From Symbiodinium natans (Eukaryota > Sar > Dinophyceae > Suessiales > Symbiodiniaceae), in NCBI GenBank assembly GCA_905221605.1, contig CAJNDS010002100.1:355001-419000 (forward strand): a stretch of 64,000 bases of DNA, in the 5' to 3' direction. The position numbers and the translations under genes are program-made. This document shows, piece by piece, positions 1 to 9,700 of the stretch. The notes beneath the pieces are model-generated. The model saw only the letters and a list, made by a program, of their open reading frames with translations. It was not told the DNA's origin and did no database searches. Position 1 is the first letter of the stretch. Every line of letters starts with the position of its first letter.

Positions 1-2
1 TT

Positions 3-278
3 GAAAGAGTACCCCGAGGGCACCAGATACGCGCGTGCTCCAAGACTTTGACAGCTCCATTGGCTTCCCCGGTGAAGGCCCTTCCAACAGCTTCGTTGCC
101 TGCCTGTGCCTCATTTCATCCTTCCGCATCGTCTGCGGAACAGGCCTCAGCCCCAGGAATGCTGGCGACCAAAACCGCCTCGCACGCCGCGCACCTCTCC
201 AGCCTGGTAGACCGGTTCAACCTAGGACTAGAGATAAGAGGGCTGGGCTCACCGCAGCTTTTTCGCAATGGCGTGTGA
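3..278 (+). CDS. Partial exon-like reading frame at window edge, Ala/Ser-rich
   Basis: The frame is open from the left edge of the window to a TGA at 276-278, with high third-position GC. The 91-residue translation is rich in Ala, Ser and Pro and ends with a more ordered stretch (LSSLVDRFNLGLEIRGLG). No start codon or family is recognised. It may be the 3' end of a gene entering from the left, or an exon whose donor lies before the stop. This is inference from frame quality only. Confidence 0.4.
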   Translation, partial: ERVPRGHQIRACSKTLTAPLASPVKALPTASLPACASFHPSASSAEQASAPGMLATKTASHAAHLSSLVDRFNLGLEIRGLGSPQLFRNGV

Positions 279-476
279 TGGAGATATACCTGCAGGAAAT
301 CGCTTCATCCACCTTTGTCTCTGACCTGAACCCCAACGCCAAAGCAGTCATTCCTTTCTCTGCGCAGTGTTTCGACAATGTACTCAGCCAGGTGCTGAGC
401 TGGAGCTCAGCCAAAATCCCGAACAGATGCTGGTTTCATTTGTGGCCTCGTTGAGAATGTAAACTAGTGGGGCTAT

Positions 477-777
477 GGGGCTTCACTTTTCCTTCCTGCC
501 GTTCGATTCGTCCGGTGGAGGGTGTCGCTACGCCGACGCGGCGCACACAGACAAGCATCCAAGGTGACAAAGGGTGCGAGTGATGAAGCTCTGCACTCTA
601 GAGCTGATTCAGGAGTTCGTTGAGCCTTACCGCTCAGCTTTTGACCCACCCACCTTCCCGGGGCTTCACTTTTCCTTGCTGCCGTTCGATTCGTCCGGTG
701 GAGGGCGTCGCTACGCCGACGCGGCGCACGCAGACAAGCATCCAAGGTGAAAAAGGGTGCGAGTGATGAAGCTCTGC
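477..777. repeat. Two direct copies of a 118-bp sequence
   Basis: Positions 477-594 and 660-777 are about 95 percent identical, starting GGGGCTTCACTTTTCC and ending GATGAAGCTCTGC. They are separated by 65 bp. The differences are scattered substitutions, so the duplication is not brand new. No coding potential specific to the copies was seen. Confidence 0.85.
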
Positions 778-975
778 TAAAGACCGTTGGTTTAAGGGGG
801 GTATGGGGTACCCTATATCCCCCTATTATTTTCCCTTTAAGGGATGAAATGGGGTACCTCATTCCCCTATTCCCTACTAATTCCAAGATCTTGGAATTTC
901 TGGGAAGGATTAACCCTAAACCCTAAAGCCTAAAGCCTAAACCCTAAACCCTCAGCCCTCAGCCCTCTTGCAAAG

Positions 976-1030
976 GAGTCCTTCTTCGCCTCTGTGGAGC
1001 GCGCTTCGCCATCCTGCTTTGAGGCGGTGG
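976..1030 (+). CDS. Short exon-like segment between telomere-like runs
   Basis: After the acceptor CAAAG at 971-975 the frame reads ESFFASVERASPSCFEAV with high third-position GC and then meets a donor-like GTTTGGG at 1031. It is flanked on both sides by CCCTAAA runs. No family is recognised. It could belong to one gene with the segments at 1203, 1583 and 2770. Confidence 0.4.
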
Positions 1031-1202
1031 GTTTGGGTCTTAGGAGAGGGGGATGGGTGTACCTTAACCCTAAACCCTAAACCATAAACCCTAAACCCTA
1101 AACCCTAAACCCGAAATCCTAAACCCTAAACCCTAAACCCTAAACCCTGAACTTCCCAAAAAATCTTAAGATCCCATAAGGCTCCTGGGTTTCCTATGTT
1201 AG

Positions 1203-1246
1203 CTAAGGCTGTGGACGTTTCAGGAAGCTTCAGATGCGACTTCCAG
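1203..1246 (+). CDS. Possible short exon
   Basis: Following the acceptor CTATGTTAG at about 1194-1202 the frame reads KAVDVSGSFRCDFQ up to a possible GA donor. It sits directly before the TTTAGGG run that starts near 1253. Length and phase alone cannot prove it. Confidence 0.3.
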
Positions 1247-1456
1247 GATCCGGGGTTCGGGGTTCGGGGTTCGGGGTTTAGGGTTTAGGGTTTAGGGTTT
1301 AGGGTTTAGGATTTCGGGTTTCGGGTTTGGGGTTTAGGTTTAGGGGATAGGGTTTAGGGTTTAGGGCTTAGGGTTTAGGTTTTGGGTTTAACTTCGGCGA
1401 ACAAGGTATGTGGGTCCTTTGGTTTTGGCTTCAGAGTTCTACAGAACTTCCATTCC

Positions 1457-1535
1457 TTGGGATGTTCCCCCGTTTATAATAGAGGGTACCAAAATCCCTA
1501 TTAAGGACTGCTAGCGTAAGAGGGGAACATCCCAA
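1457..1535. repeat. Short inverted-repeat (MITE-like) hairpin element, copy 1
   Basis: The ends TTGGGATGTTCCCC (1457-1470) and GGGGAACATCCCAA (1522-1535) are exact inverted repeats. The interior includes the family motif CTATTAAGGACTGCTAGCGT. Related copies lie at 27839-27934, 41287-41360 and 52812-52919. No protein is encoded, so any mobility would depend on a partner transposase. Confidence 0.7.
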
Positions 1536-1582
1536 TTCATACCTTACGAGCCTCTCTGCCCAATCGGGGGCTCGTTCCCGAG

Positions 1583-1670
1583 GCCTGCGGGTCTCGAAAT
1601 GTGACGTCGCGCTGCTGGACGGCCTGCTTCTTCCGGGCCGTTCTGGGGGAGCAGGCTCGGAGCCGCGCGG
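1583..1670 (+). CDS. Possible exon, Gly/Leu-rich
   Basis: After the acceptor TTCCCGAG the frame with strongest third-position GC reads LRVSKCDVALLDGLLLPG and continues Gly/Ser-rich to a donor-like GTCAGGGTTTAA at 1671. A second frame is also open here, so the frame assignment is uncertain. Confidence 0.35.
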
Positions 1671-1680
1671 GTCAGGGTTT

Positions 1681-2216
1681 AATATAGGGGCCTTAAGAAT
1701 TAGAATAGGGTTTTGGGGGGTTATGAAGGCAGAAGTATATAGGGACCATAAGGGACTAGGATTAGTAATTAATCCGACCCCTGTTTTCGGGCCTTGAGGG
1801 TTTAGGGTTTTGGCCTATTTAGAGTTTTGGGGTGTTGAGGGTCTCGGTTGGACCCCAAGCCCTAAACCTTGGAGCTCTAGGTTCGGTGGGTTCAACGTCT
1901 GAGGCTGGAAATCGGAAGGTATTCAATCGGGTCTAACATCGGGTTCGCGGCATGCTTCGGGGTTTAGGTGAGGAGTTGTTGCAAAATTAACTTAAATGCC
2001 CACATCTTAAGCCTGCTGACCTGTTGTTCAAAGTGGGGCCGAAGCGGCATCGGCGTGGCATGGATTTGTCTGAAGCTCCTACCACTCTGACCCATAGTAT
2101 AGGGCTCGGAATAACTACTAGTAGCAATCCCTTATGGTCCCAGAAGAACCCCCCCCAAAAAAAAAAAAACAAAACAAAACAAAACAACTATTCTAATTCT
2201 TCGGGCCCGTATATTG
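1681..2216. repeat. Inverted pair of a ~110-bp sequence
   Basis: About 1681-1795 and the reverse complement of about 2094-2216 share AAGAATTAGAATAG, a poly-T/poly-G block, GGGACCATAAGGGA and TAGTA...TCCGA...CCCT in the same order. The right copy carries an expanded A-rich stretch (2159-2190). The loop between them is about 300 bp. It could form a long hairpin or mark an element inserted twice in opposite directions. Confidence 0.6.
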
Positions 2217-2769
2217 CTTCCACCCACAGGGCTCGGTCCTTTCTGAACCTTCTCAAGAGCTGCGATCTCGAGATACGCTAGGACCCAGAGCAGGGTCCGT
2301 ATTCCCTTTTCTTAGGGCTTGGGTTTCCCTTAGGAAGCTCCTTGAAACCAAAAGGTGCCAAAAAGGGTAGCCTGTTTTTTCCTATGTTTACCTCTTGGGT
2401 CTAGGTAGGCTTCGTCTGCAGGTAAGGAGGAAGCCTTTGCCCTACAGGCCCAAGCCTCCCCAAGCTTTGAACCTCAAGAAGCCTCAAGGCAAAGCCCCCA
2501 ACCTTCCTCAACCCCCAAATCCCAAACTCAACCTCTCAACCCTCCCCTAAACCCTAAACCCTAAACCCTAAACCCTAAACCCTGAACCCTGAAACCCTGA
2601 ACCCTGAACCCTGAACCCTGAACCCTGAACCCTGAACCCTGAACCCTAAACCCTAAACCCTAAACCCTAAACCCTAAACCCCAAACCCTAAACCCCAAAC
2701 CCTAAACCCTAAACTCTAAACCCTAAACCCTAAACCCTAAACCCTAAAAACCCTAAACAACACGTTCAG

Positions 2770-2833
2770 GCTGGTAGAGCCGGGGGCCGCGTGGAGGGCA
2801 TCCCGGTACCCGAGCTGGCCACCCTGCGCAGAG
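2770..2833 (+). CDS. Short exon sandwiched between opposite telomere-like arrays
   Basis: The acceptor GTTCAG ends at 2769, 12 bp after the last CCCTAAA unit. The exon reads AGRAGGRVEGIPVPELATLR and ends at a donor CAGAG|GTTTTGGG, which runs into the TTTAGGG array at 2848. It is a clear example of an exon whose left intron ends in CCCTAAA and whose right intron begins G-rich. No family is recognised. Confidence 0.45.
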
Positions 2834-3458
2834 GTTTTGGGTTCGGGGGCCGAGGGTTTAGGGTTTTGGGTTTAGGGTTTAGGGTTTCGGGTTTAGGGTT
2901 TCGGGTTTAGGGTTTAGGTTTAGGGTTTCGGGTCTAGGGTTTAGGTTTTTTTTTTTTTTTTTGGGGGGGTGGGGGTTCAACTTTCAGGGTTTTGGGTTGT
3001 GGGTGTGGGGTTTCAATGCGGTTTTCGGCACGGAAGGTCCTGCGGGCTGCTGCAAAAGCCTTTCGGCTTGTAGGGCTTTTCATTGTAGCCCCAAACCCTA
3101 AACCCTAAACCCTAAACCCTAAACCCTAAACCCGAAATGTGTAGCTTCGCCCCTTGAATTCCAGGGTTCACCCGCAACTCCGCTCACCTAAGGTCAAAGT
3201 AGCAGTTGCTTTGAGACTTGGGTTCAGGGTGCACAAAGAAGTCATGATGGAGCTGCGAGGTTCAGGGTAGGGTTTAGGGTTTCGGACCCAAAACCCAAAA
3301 CCTACAAACCCTAAACCCAAACCGTTTAGGGTTTCGGGTTTAGGATTTCGAACCCTAAGCCCTAAACCTATAAACCCCAAACCTATAAACCCTGAACCCT
3401 AAACCGTTGAGAATTCCCCTCCCCCCTCAAAAAGTGCATAAAGTGACCAAAAGAAAAG

Positions 3459-3634
3459 TGAGAAAGTCATTGCATCTATCGGGGACTGTACAGAAAGTCT
3501 CCATGCCTCAAACATAGTGTCTTCAAATCCTTGGCAATATCGGCACAAGGTCCCCTTTACTATCCTAGGATATCTTGAGGAAGCTCGATGGAAAGGCCAG
3601 TGCGCTGCAGCCACCTGGGTTCCTAGAGATCTCA
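3459..3634 (+). repeat. 5' long terminal repeat
   Basis: This is a direct repeat of 10529-10704, 175 of 176 bases identical, with TG...CA ends. At 176 bp it is short for copia elements. It should hold the promoter and polyadenylation signals; no TATA box or AATAAA is visible, which is usual in dinoflagellates. Confidence 0.95.
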
Positions 3635-3636
3635 GG

Positions 3637-3650
3637 TGGTAGCGGAGCGC
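3637..3650 (+). promoter_or_regulatory. Primer-binding site, initiator-Met-tRNA type
   Basis: TGGTAGCGGAGCGC starts two bases after the LTR. Copia elements are normally primed by initiator methionine tRNA, whose complementary site in plants is TGGTATCAGAGC. The shared TGGTA start and purine-rich continuation fit a dinoflagellate version of that tRNA. The matching tRNA is not in this window. Confidence 0.75.
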
Positions 3651-3717
3651 TTGGTGGGAGGCTTGGATTCCAGGCCACCCCGGTGCGCACAGTCTTCGCT
3701 TTGGAGTCGAGCTGATC

Positions 3718-6700
3718 ATGAATGTTCAGGGAAAAGAAGAGGAGAGGCCTAAGCTAGAGAGGTTTGACGGGACGCAGCCAGCAACGTATCGCAAGTGGAG
3801 AAGAAAGGCGGAGTTGATGTTGCTGGCCTTACCGACCACCTACTCGAAGGATCGATGGGGTGCCAAGCTGATGGAGTTTCTATCGGGCGAAGCAGAAGAA
3901 GTGTGCGAAGGCATTGCGCTCGAGAAGATCATCAAGGAAGGTGGCCACGAAATCATCTTCGAGACTTTGGATGGTCGCTACAAGGACTTGCAGAAGGACG
4001 CCTTGCAAAAGCACTTGACGGAGTACTTTTATGGGACAAGCATCAAGGCTGGAGAGAGCTACAGGAACATGACCATTCGCCTGGAGACAGCATACCGCAG
4101 ACTGCAAGAGCACAAGGTGGAGCTGCCAGATGAAGTGAGAGGCTGGTTCCTGCTGCGAAAGCTTCAGCTGGAGTCTCAGGCAGAGGCCATGGTGCTCACC
4201 CATACTCGTGGGTCCCTCAAGTACGCAGACGTGAACAGTGCAGTGCAAGCGATCTTTCCACAAGGATGTGCTAAGACTGGTGGGGGCAAATCTCGAGAAG
4301 TGTTTGAGACTGAGCTCCTCGAGGAACCTGGCGAGACGAACCAGGAGACGGATGAGCTGGATGGAGACGACGTGTTCCAGGTCATCGCCGACCAGATCCA
4401 GTCCCAGGAGACCTACGACGACGAGGAGGCGATCGAGGTGTTTGAGTCCTACCAGGACATCCGGCGGAAAATGCAGCAGAAGAAGATGGCCCGCGGCTAC
4501 AAGGCAACAGGCACAGGATCGACATGGACTTTGTCGGGGACAGTGCGTGGCAAGATTGAGCAGCTCAAGGCGCGGAGTCGTTGCCACATCTGCCAGGAAC
4601 GTGGACATTGGAAGCGGGAGTGTCCAAAACGTAAGCCCGGAGGAGCACAACAAGCAAGTGGAAAGCAGAGTCAGGCAAGCGCAAAGACCAGTCAGACCAG
4701 CGAGGCCATGATCATGGACAGTGGTGGTGGCAGCGCCATGGACAATCTGAACCAAGAGTACTTCCTCGAGGCAGAAGACATCGTCAAGTTGGACACCTTT
4801 CTGGCAGAGCAATGCGGCCAGAGGGAGGGTGGCCCAGCAGGCTTAGATGTCCTGCATGCTGATGGCGAAGAAGTGAGAGGGGATCTTGGGCAGAGTGTTT
4901 TTGAGTTTTTCCAGAAGCAAGGTCACGCATCGGGCAGCGAGGCATACATGGCCGATCTTGCTACTCATGGGGTTCCAGACACTGCCTGTAGACGAACACT
5001 CATAGGTGAAGCAGTTCTACAGCGCATGTCTGAAGTACTGGGAAGGGTTGGGCTGCAAGTTAGATTCGTGAGAGAGAGGCATGAGTTCAAGTTTGGCAAT
5101 GCCGGGTTGATTCAGACGGACAGAGCAGCCATCATTCCAGTACGGTTAGGAAGCCGACAGCTAGCAATAAAGGCAGCTGTGCTGCCTGGTAGTGGCTCTG
5201 AAGCTCCACTGCTTCTTTCCAAGGAACTCTTAAGGGGTTTAGGAGCTACCTTGGATATGGGGAGTGATACTGTTGATATCACGAAGTGTGGGGTTAAGCT
5301 TAAGCTTCATGAAACGGAACGAGGGCATTATGCCATTCCTCTCTTCGAGGGTATGGGGATTCACGGCAAGCGTGAGGTGACACAGAATCAGGATGTGAAG
5401 ACGCACATGAGAGATGACGCCGAGATTTTTGGTTCACAAAAGTCGCCGCCGGTAGCCGTGCATCTTGCTGAAGGAGATCAGCGCCATGAGCTATCCGAGC
5501 ACCGATGTGGAGATGCAGGGCGCGAACAACTTCGTTCAGACCCCTCTGATTGCCGGCTTGATTGCCGAGGTGCAGCCGCAGTTGGAGGCGCAGGACCAGG
5601 TGGAGCTGAGTGCGTCGATCCTGGATCAACTATCAGATCACGAAGAAGACGCGCCAGAAGGGCTCGTGCCAGGGCTAACAGGGCGAATCATCTTCAACGT
5701 CGGGAAGTATCAGAAAGCAGGCGCAGCGGTGAACTTTGCGACGTCCTATCTCACCGACAAGAGCTACGTGGCGTGGGTGCGGAAGTTCGTGAAGTCAGGC
5801 CCAGATGCAGCGGGGAAGTCATCGCATCCGACAATGACACAGTTCCGACTGTACGTGGCCTTGAGAGATCAGCGCAAGTCGCAGAGAATCCAGAGAGGGT
5901 CGGAGCCAGAACCAGCGCTGACAACACCGTGTCGCACAACGAGAGCAGTGACCGCAATGAACTTGGGAGCATCCCCCAAGGCGAAGAGCAGTCCAAAGCC
6001 GAAGCCATCGCCCACAACAAGGCGTACAGTTACATCGAGTCGAAGCCGCCAGAGTGCAGACAGGGCAGATGTGACGGAGCTAGAGACCGAGCATGCGGAG
6101 ACTCCTTGGTTGCTGATGCCACATCCAGAGGAGACAAGGATGTCGCGCACGGAGAGCGAGAGGCGCCGCCAGTTGCTGATGAGTCAGATCGAGGCCCTGC
6201 ACCTCGAGCTGGAGCGCCTGAACGAGGAGGGCCAGGATTAGCCGATGGTGAGGTCTCAGAACCCAAGCGCATGAGCCAGGGTGAACGGAAGCTGTGTAGG
6301 CGTGGCATAGCCAGATGCAAGGACTTAGAGAGCGGCGTGTGTGAGGTTCAGGGTGGCATGGATGTGTTGCTGTTGGAGGGCAGTGAGGAGCTGTCTATGA
6401 TCACGGCAGTAGGCCTGAGCTCAGACTATATTTTTGCACAAGGCGAACTGTCGTCCAGTTCCCTGTCTTTAGGCGATTGTGTCAGCCATGCCATCGAGAA
6501 AATTCGGCAATGCAGACCCCAAATGCTAGTCATTAGAACCCCAAAGTGTCTGAGCGGTGGAGTGCACAAACGCAGCAAGCAGTTGGTGCGTGCAAGTCAA
6601 CGGCAATGTGCATTCACGAGGTTGGTTGCTGCGTGCTGTAGCGAGCAGTTGTGTGAGGGTAGGCTGTTCTGTGTGTGGGATGAAAGTGGAATCTTGCAGA

Positions 6701-9700
6701 GCGGTGTGAAACGTTGGTGCAAGGTTGTTGCCGAAACCGAGGTGTACAGCATGAAAATAGGAACGAGTGGCAGCGTGCACACTAACAGTAAAGAAATCAG
6801 GCCGAGAATGAGGCAAGGTGAGACACAGAAACACAACGCAGAGGCTGATGATGCGGCATCCACGTGTATGAAGTGTGTAGCGGTTGCTTTGCTTGATCGA
6901 AAGCGCGCGCGTCTTGAGGTGCATGCTTCCCACTGCGTGTTTACCATAGAAGAGTTGAGAGAGAGTGGAGAGGAGAGCGAGAAAAAGGTCATGTCATTGC
7001 TTCGAAAGTGTCATGAGAATCTGGGTCATCCTTCTCCTGCTCGTTTGGTCATGTTGTTGAAGTCGGCGCATGCAAGTGAGAGAGTTCTGAAATTGGCTAG
7101 AGGTCTTGAGTGTGAAACGTGTAGCGCTTTGAGCCGTCCCAAATCCCATAATGTGACTAAGATGCGCAGGGCTACGGAGTTCAACCAGCAAGTGTGCATT
7201 GACACGTTTGAGCTTGATGTGAGACATGCTAAAGTGCATTTCTTGAATATCGTTGATGAGGCCACCGGGTTTCAGATGTGCACTCCGTTGTGGAAGGGTA
7301 TGCAGGCTAGACATGTGCGAAACGCATATCGCAAGTCATGGAAACGATGGGCCGGGCCTCCTGTGAGACTGTTCTGTGACGGGGGCAAGGAGTTTGAAGG
7401 GGAGTTCGAACATGGGCTTTCGTTGGATGGCACTTTTAGCGACGCGTCGGCTGCATATGCTCCATGGCAGAATGGACTTGTGGAAAGAAAAGGGGCTGTT
7501 TGGAAAGCGGCTTATTCAAAGGCTCAGATGGAGACGTATCCTAGAAGCAAACAAGAAACCCAAGAGCTCATTGATCAGGTCAACAATGCTGTGAACAGTA
7601 TGTCACGTGTTGAAGGGTTTTCGCCTTTTCAGCATGTGTTTGGTAGAGATTTGAGGGTGCCTGGCATGATTAGTTCCGACTATGATCCGGTCATCAACTC
7701 GTCGCTGGCGCAGGGTGAGAGTGTGTTTGAGAGAAGAATGGAGCTGAGAAAGGCAGCAAGAAGGGCCTTCCTTGATGCTGATGCCGAGAACAAGTTGCGC
7801 AAGGCAATGGAGCATCGGAATCGTCCTGAGAGGGGTCCTTTTTCTGAGGGTCAGCTGGTGTATTTTTGGAGAAAGAGTCGATTTGAAACCAGGCATCATT
7901 GGCATGGACCGGCTGTTGTGATAGGGAAGAGCGGTAGCTCCAAAGTTTGGGTAGCTAAGGGAACGAAGGTGTACCGATGCTGCCCTGAACAGCTGCGAAG
8001 TTTATCGCCCGAGCAAGAGGCCATGATTAGATTGCTGCCAGCTGATATGGTGCATGTACGCAATGAGGTCAGTGCGAAGGGTGCTGGGAACTTTTATGAT
8101 TTGAGCATGCTTGACAAGCCACCAGATTCGCACGTAGAGGAAAGATCTGAGCAGGACCAGCGTGAGAACGCAGTAGCAGCTCCTCCGATGGACTTGGTGT
8201 CAGGGCATGAGAATGCAATAGCATCTCCCCCGATGCAGTTGGAGTCAAGCCCGGATCAAGCAGTTGAGTTGGCCGTGCTCCCTGAACAGCGCCCTAGGCG
8301 TGAGGATCCTAGAGATGATGATGCTGGAGACGTCTCTCCAAGCAAAAAGCAAAGGGTCGAGCCTGAAGTGACGCCCTTGACGCGTGCTATGCGTGCAAGT
8401 ACGGAGTTGCTAGACCATGGTCGTAGATTGAGCGCGAGAGCTGAGTCCTCACAGAGGCCTTCTGAGATCCCTGTGCCTGAGGACGATGAAGATGATCTTG
8501 AAGTGATCGTCGTTGAGGGTCAAGATCATTGGGTGATTGACCATTCGCATTCTCGCTTGGTGCGTGTGCATGTTGTGGAAAGATGCGTGCCTTGGAGTCC
8601 GTCTGACCATGAGTTGCCTGTTCGCGTGGAAGATGTGGAGTTGGTCTGTCAGTCTGTGATGTATACCAGAAGTGGTGAGCGACACACGCGTGATTACGAA
8701 TGGCGCAACGTGATGCGCGAATCAAGTACAGGGGTTGGAAAATGGACAGGGCAGACTGTGTTTCAGCTCAAGCCAGGTTGGTCGCGACAAAGTGCATCAT
8801 CGATCGAGTGCTTTGAGGTTGGTGCAACGAAGAAGGGCCGAAAAGAAGTCATTGAGTCCGAGCTGAGTCAAAATCAGCAAGCGGGTCTGAAGAAGGCCAA
8901 GCTCAAGGAGTGGAACAAGTTGTTGAAAAGTGGAGCGATTGTTGTTCACACGGGTCGCAAGGCAGCTCAGTTGAGGAAGTCTGTGCCTCGAAAGCGCGTC
9001 TTGAAATCGAGATTTGTTGTAACTGAGGCTGAACAGGGATCACACCCTGACACGTGTGATTTGAAGGCCAGATGGTGCATTCGAGGCTACCTTGATCCAG
9101 ATGTGTTGGAGCTTGATACGAGCGCTCCAACCTTATCCGCAGAAGGATTCGCAGTCGCAATGCAACTAATCGCGAGTCATGGCTGGCAATTGACAATTGC
9201 CGATGTTGAGGGTGCATTTTTGCGAGGTGACAACTTGAGTCCACAGCGCGGAAGATTGTTTATTGACATGCCTCCAGGTGGAATCGAGGGCTACGATGAT
9301 CAGTGTCTTGTTGAGGCAATCAAAACAGTGTATGGGCTTGCCGATGCTCCGAAAGCCTGGTGGAATTGCTTCAGTGGCAAACTCAAAGACCTCAACATGC
9401 AAATGTCGGAGTTTGACCCATGCGTGTTTTATTACTACCACAGCGGCCGACTAGAAGGAGTGATCACACTCCATGTAGACGATTTATGCATGGGAGGAAG
9501 TCTCAAATTCCAACAGTCTGTGCAGCAGCCACTTAGGCAGCTGTTTCCTTTCAAACATTGGAAAACACAACAGGGAGAGTTTTTGGGCAAATGGCTTGAA
9601 CAACAAAGCGATGGGAGCATCAAGATTTCTCAAGAGCAGTATGCTAGTTCTGCGAAGGGCATCGAGATTTCTAAAGAGAGACGTCGTGAGAAGAGTGAAC

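Larger units (their letters stand above)
909..3405. repeat. Cluster of interstitial telomere-like arrays in both orientations
   Basis: Runs of CCCTAAA lie at about 909-957, 1066-1149, 2543-2757 and 3091-3135. Runs of TTTAGGG lie at about 1253-1391 and 2848-2945, with mixed runs at 3261-3405. The 2543-2757 run is the longest, near 215 bp, and contains a block of the variant CCCTGAA (about 2580-2645). TTTAGGG is the plant-type telomere heptamer also reported in dinoflagellates. Because orientation alternates and coding-like pieces lie between the runs, these are interstitial and not a chromosome end. Confidence 0.9.

Noticed and set aside
3880-4812. A 310-codon open frame on the minus strand
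   Set aside because: It lies antisense to the gag and zinc-knuckle region of the copia ORF and has the Leu/Cys/Ser-rich composition expected of an antisense shadow.
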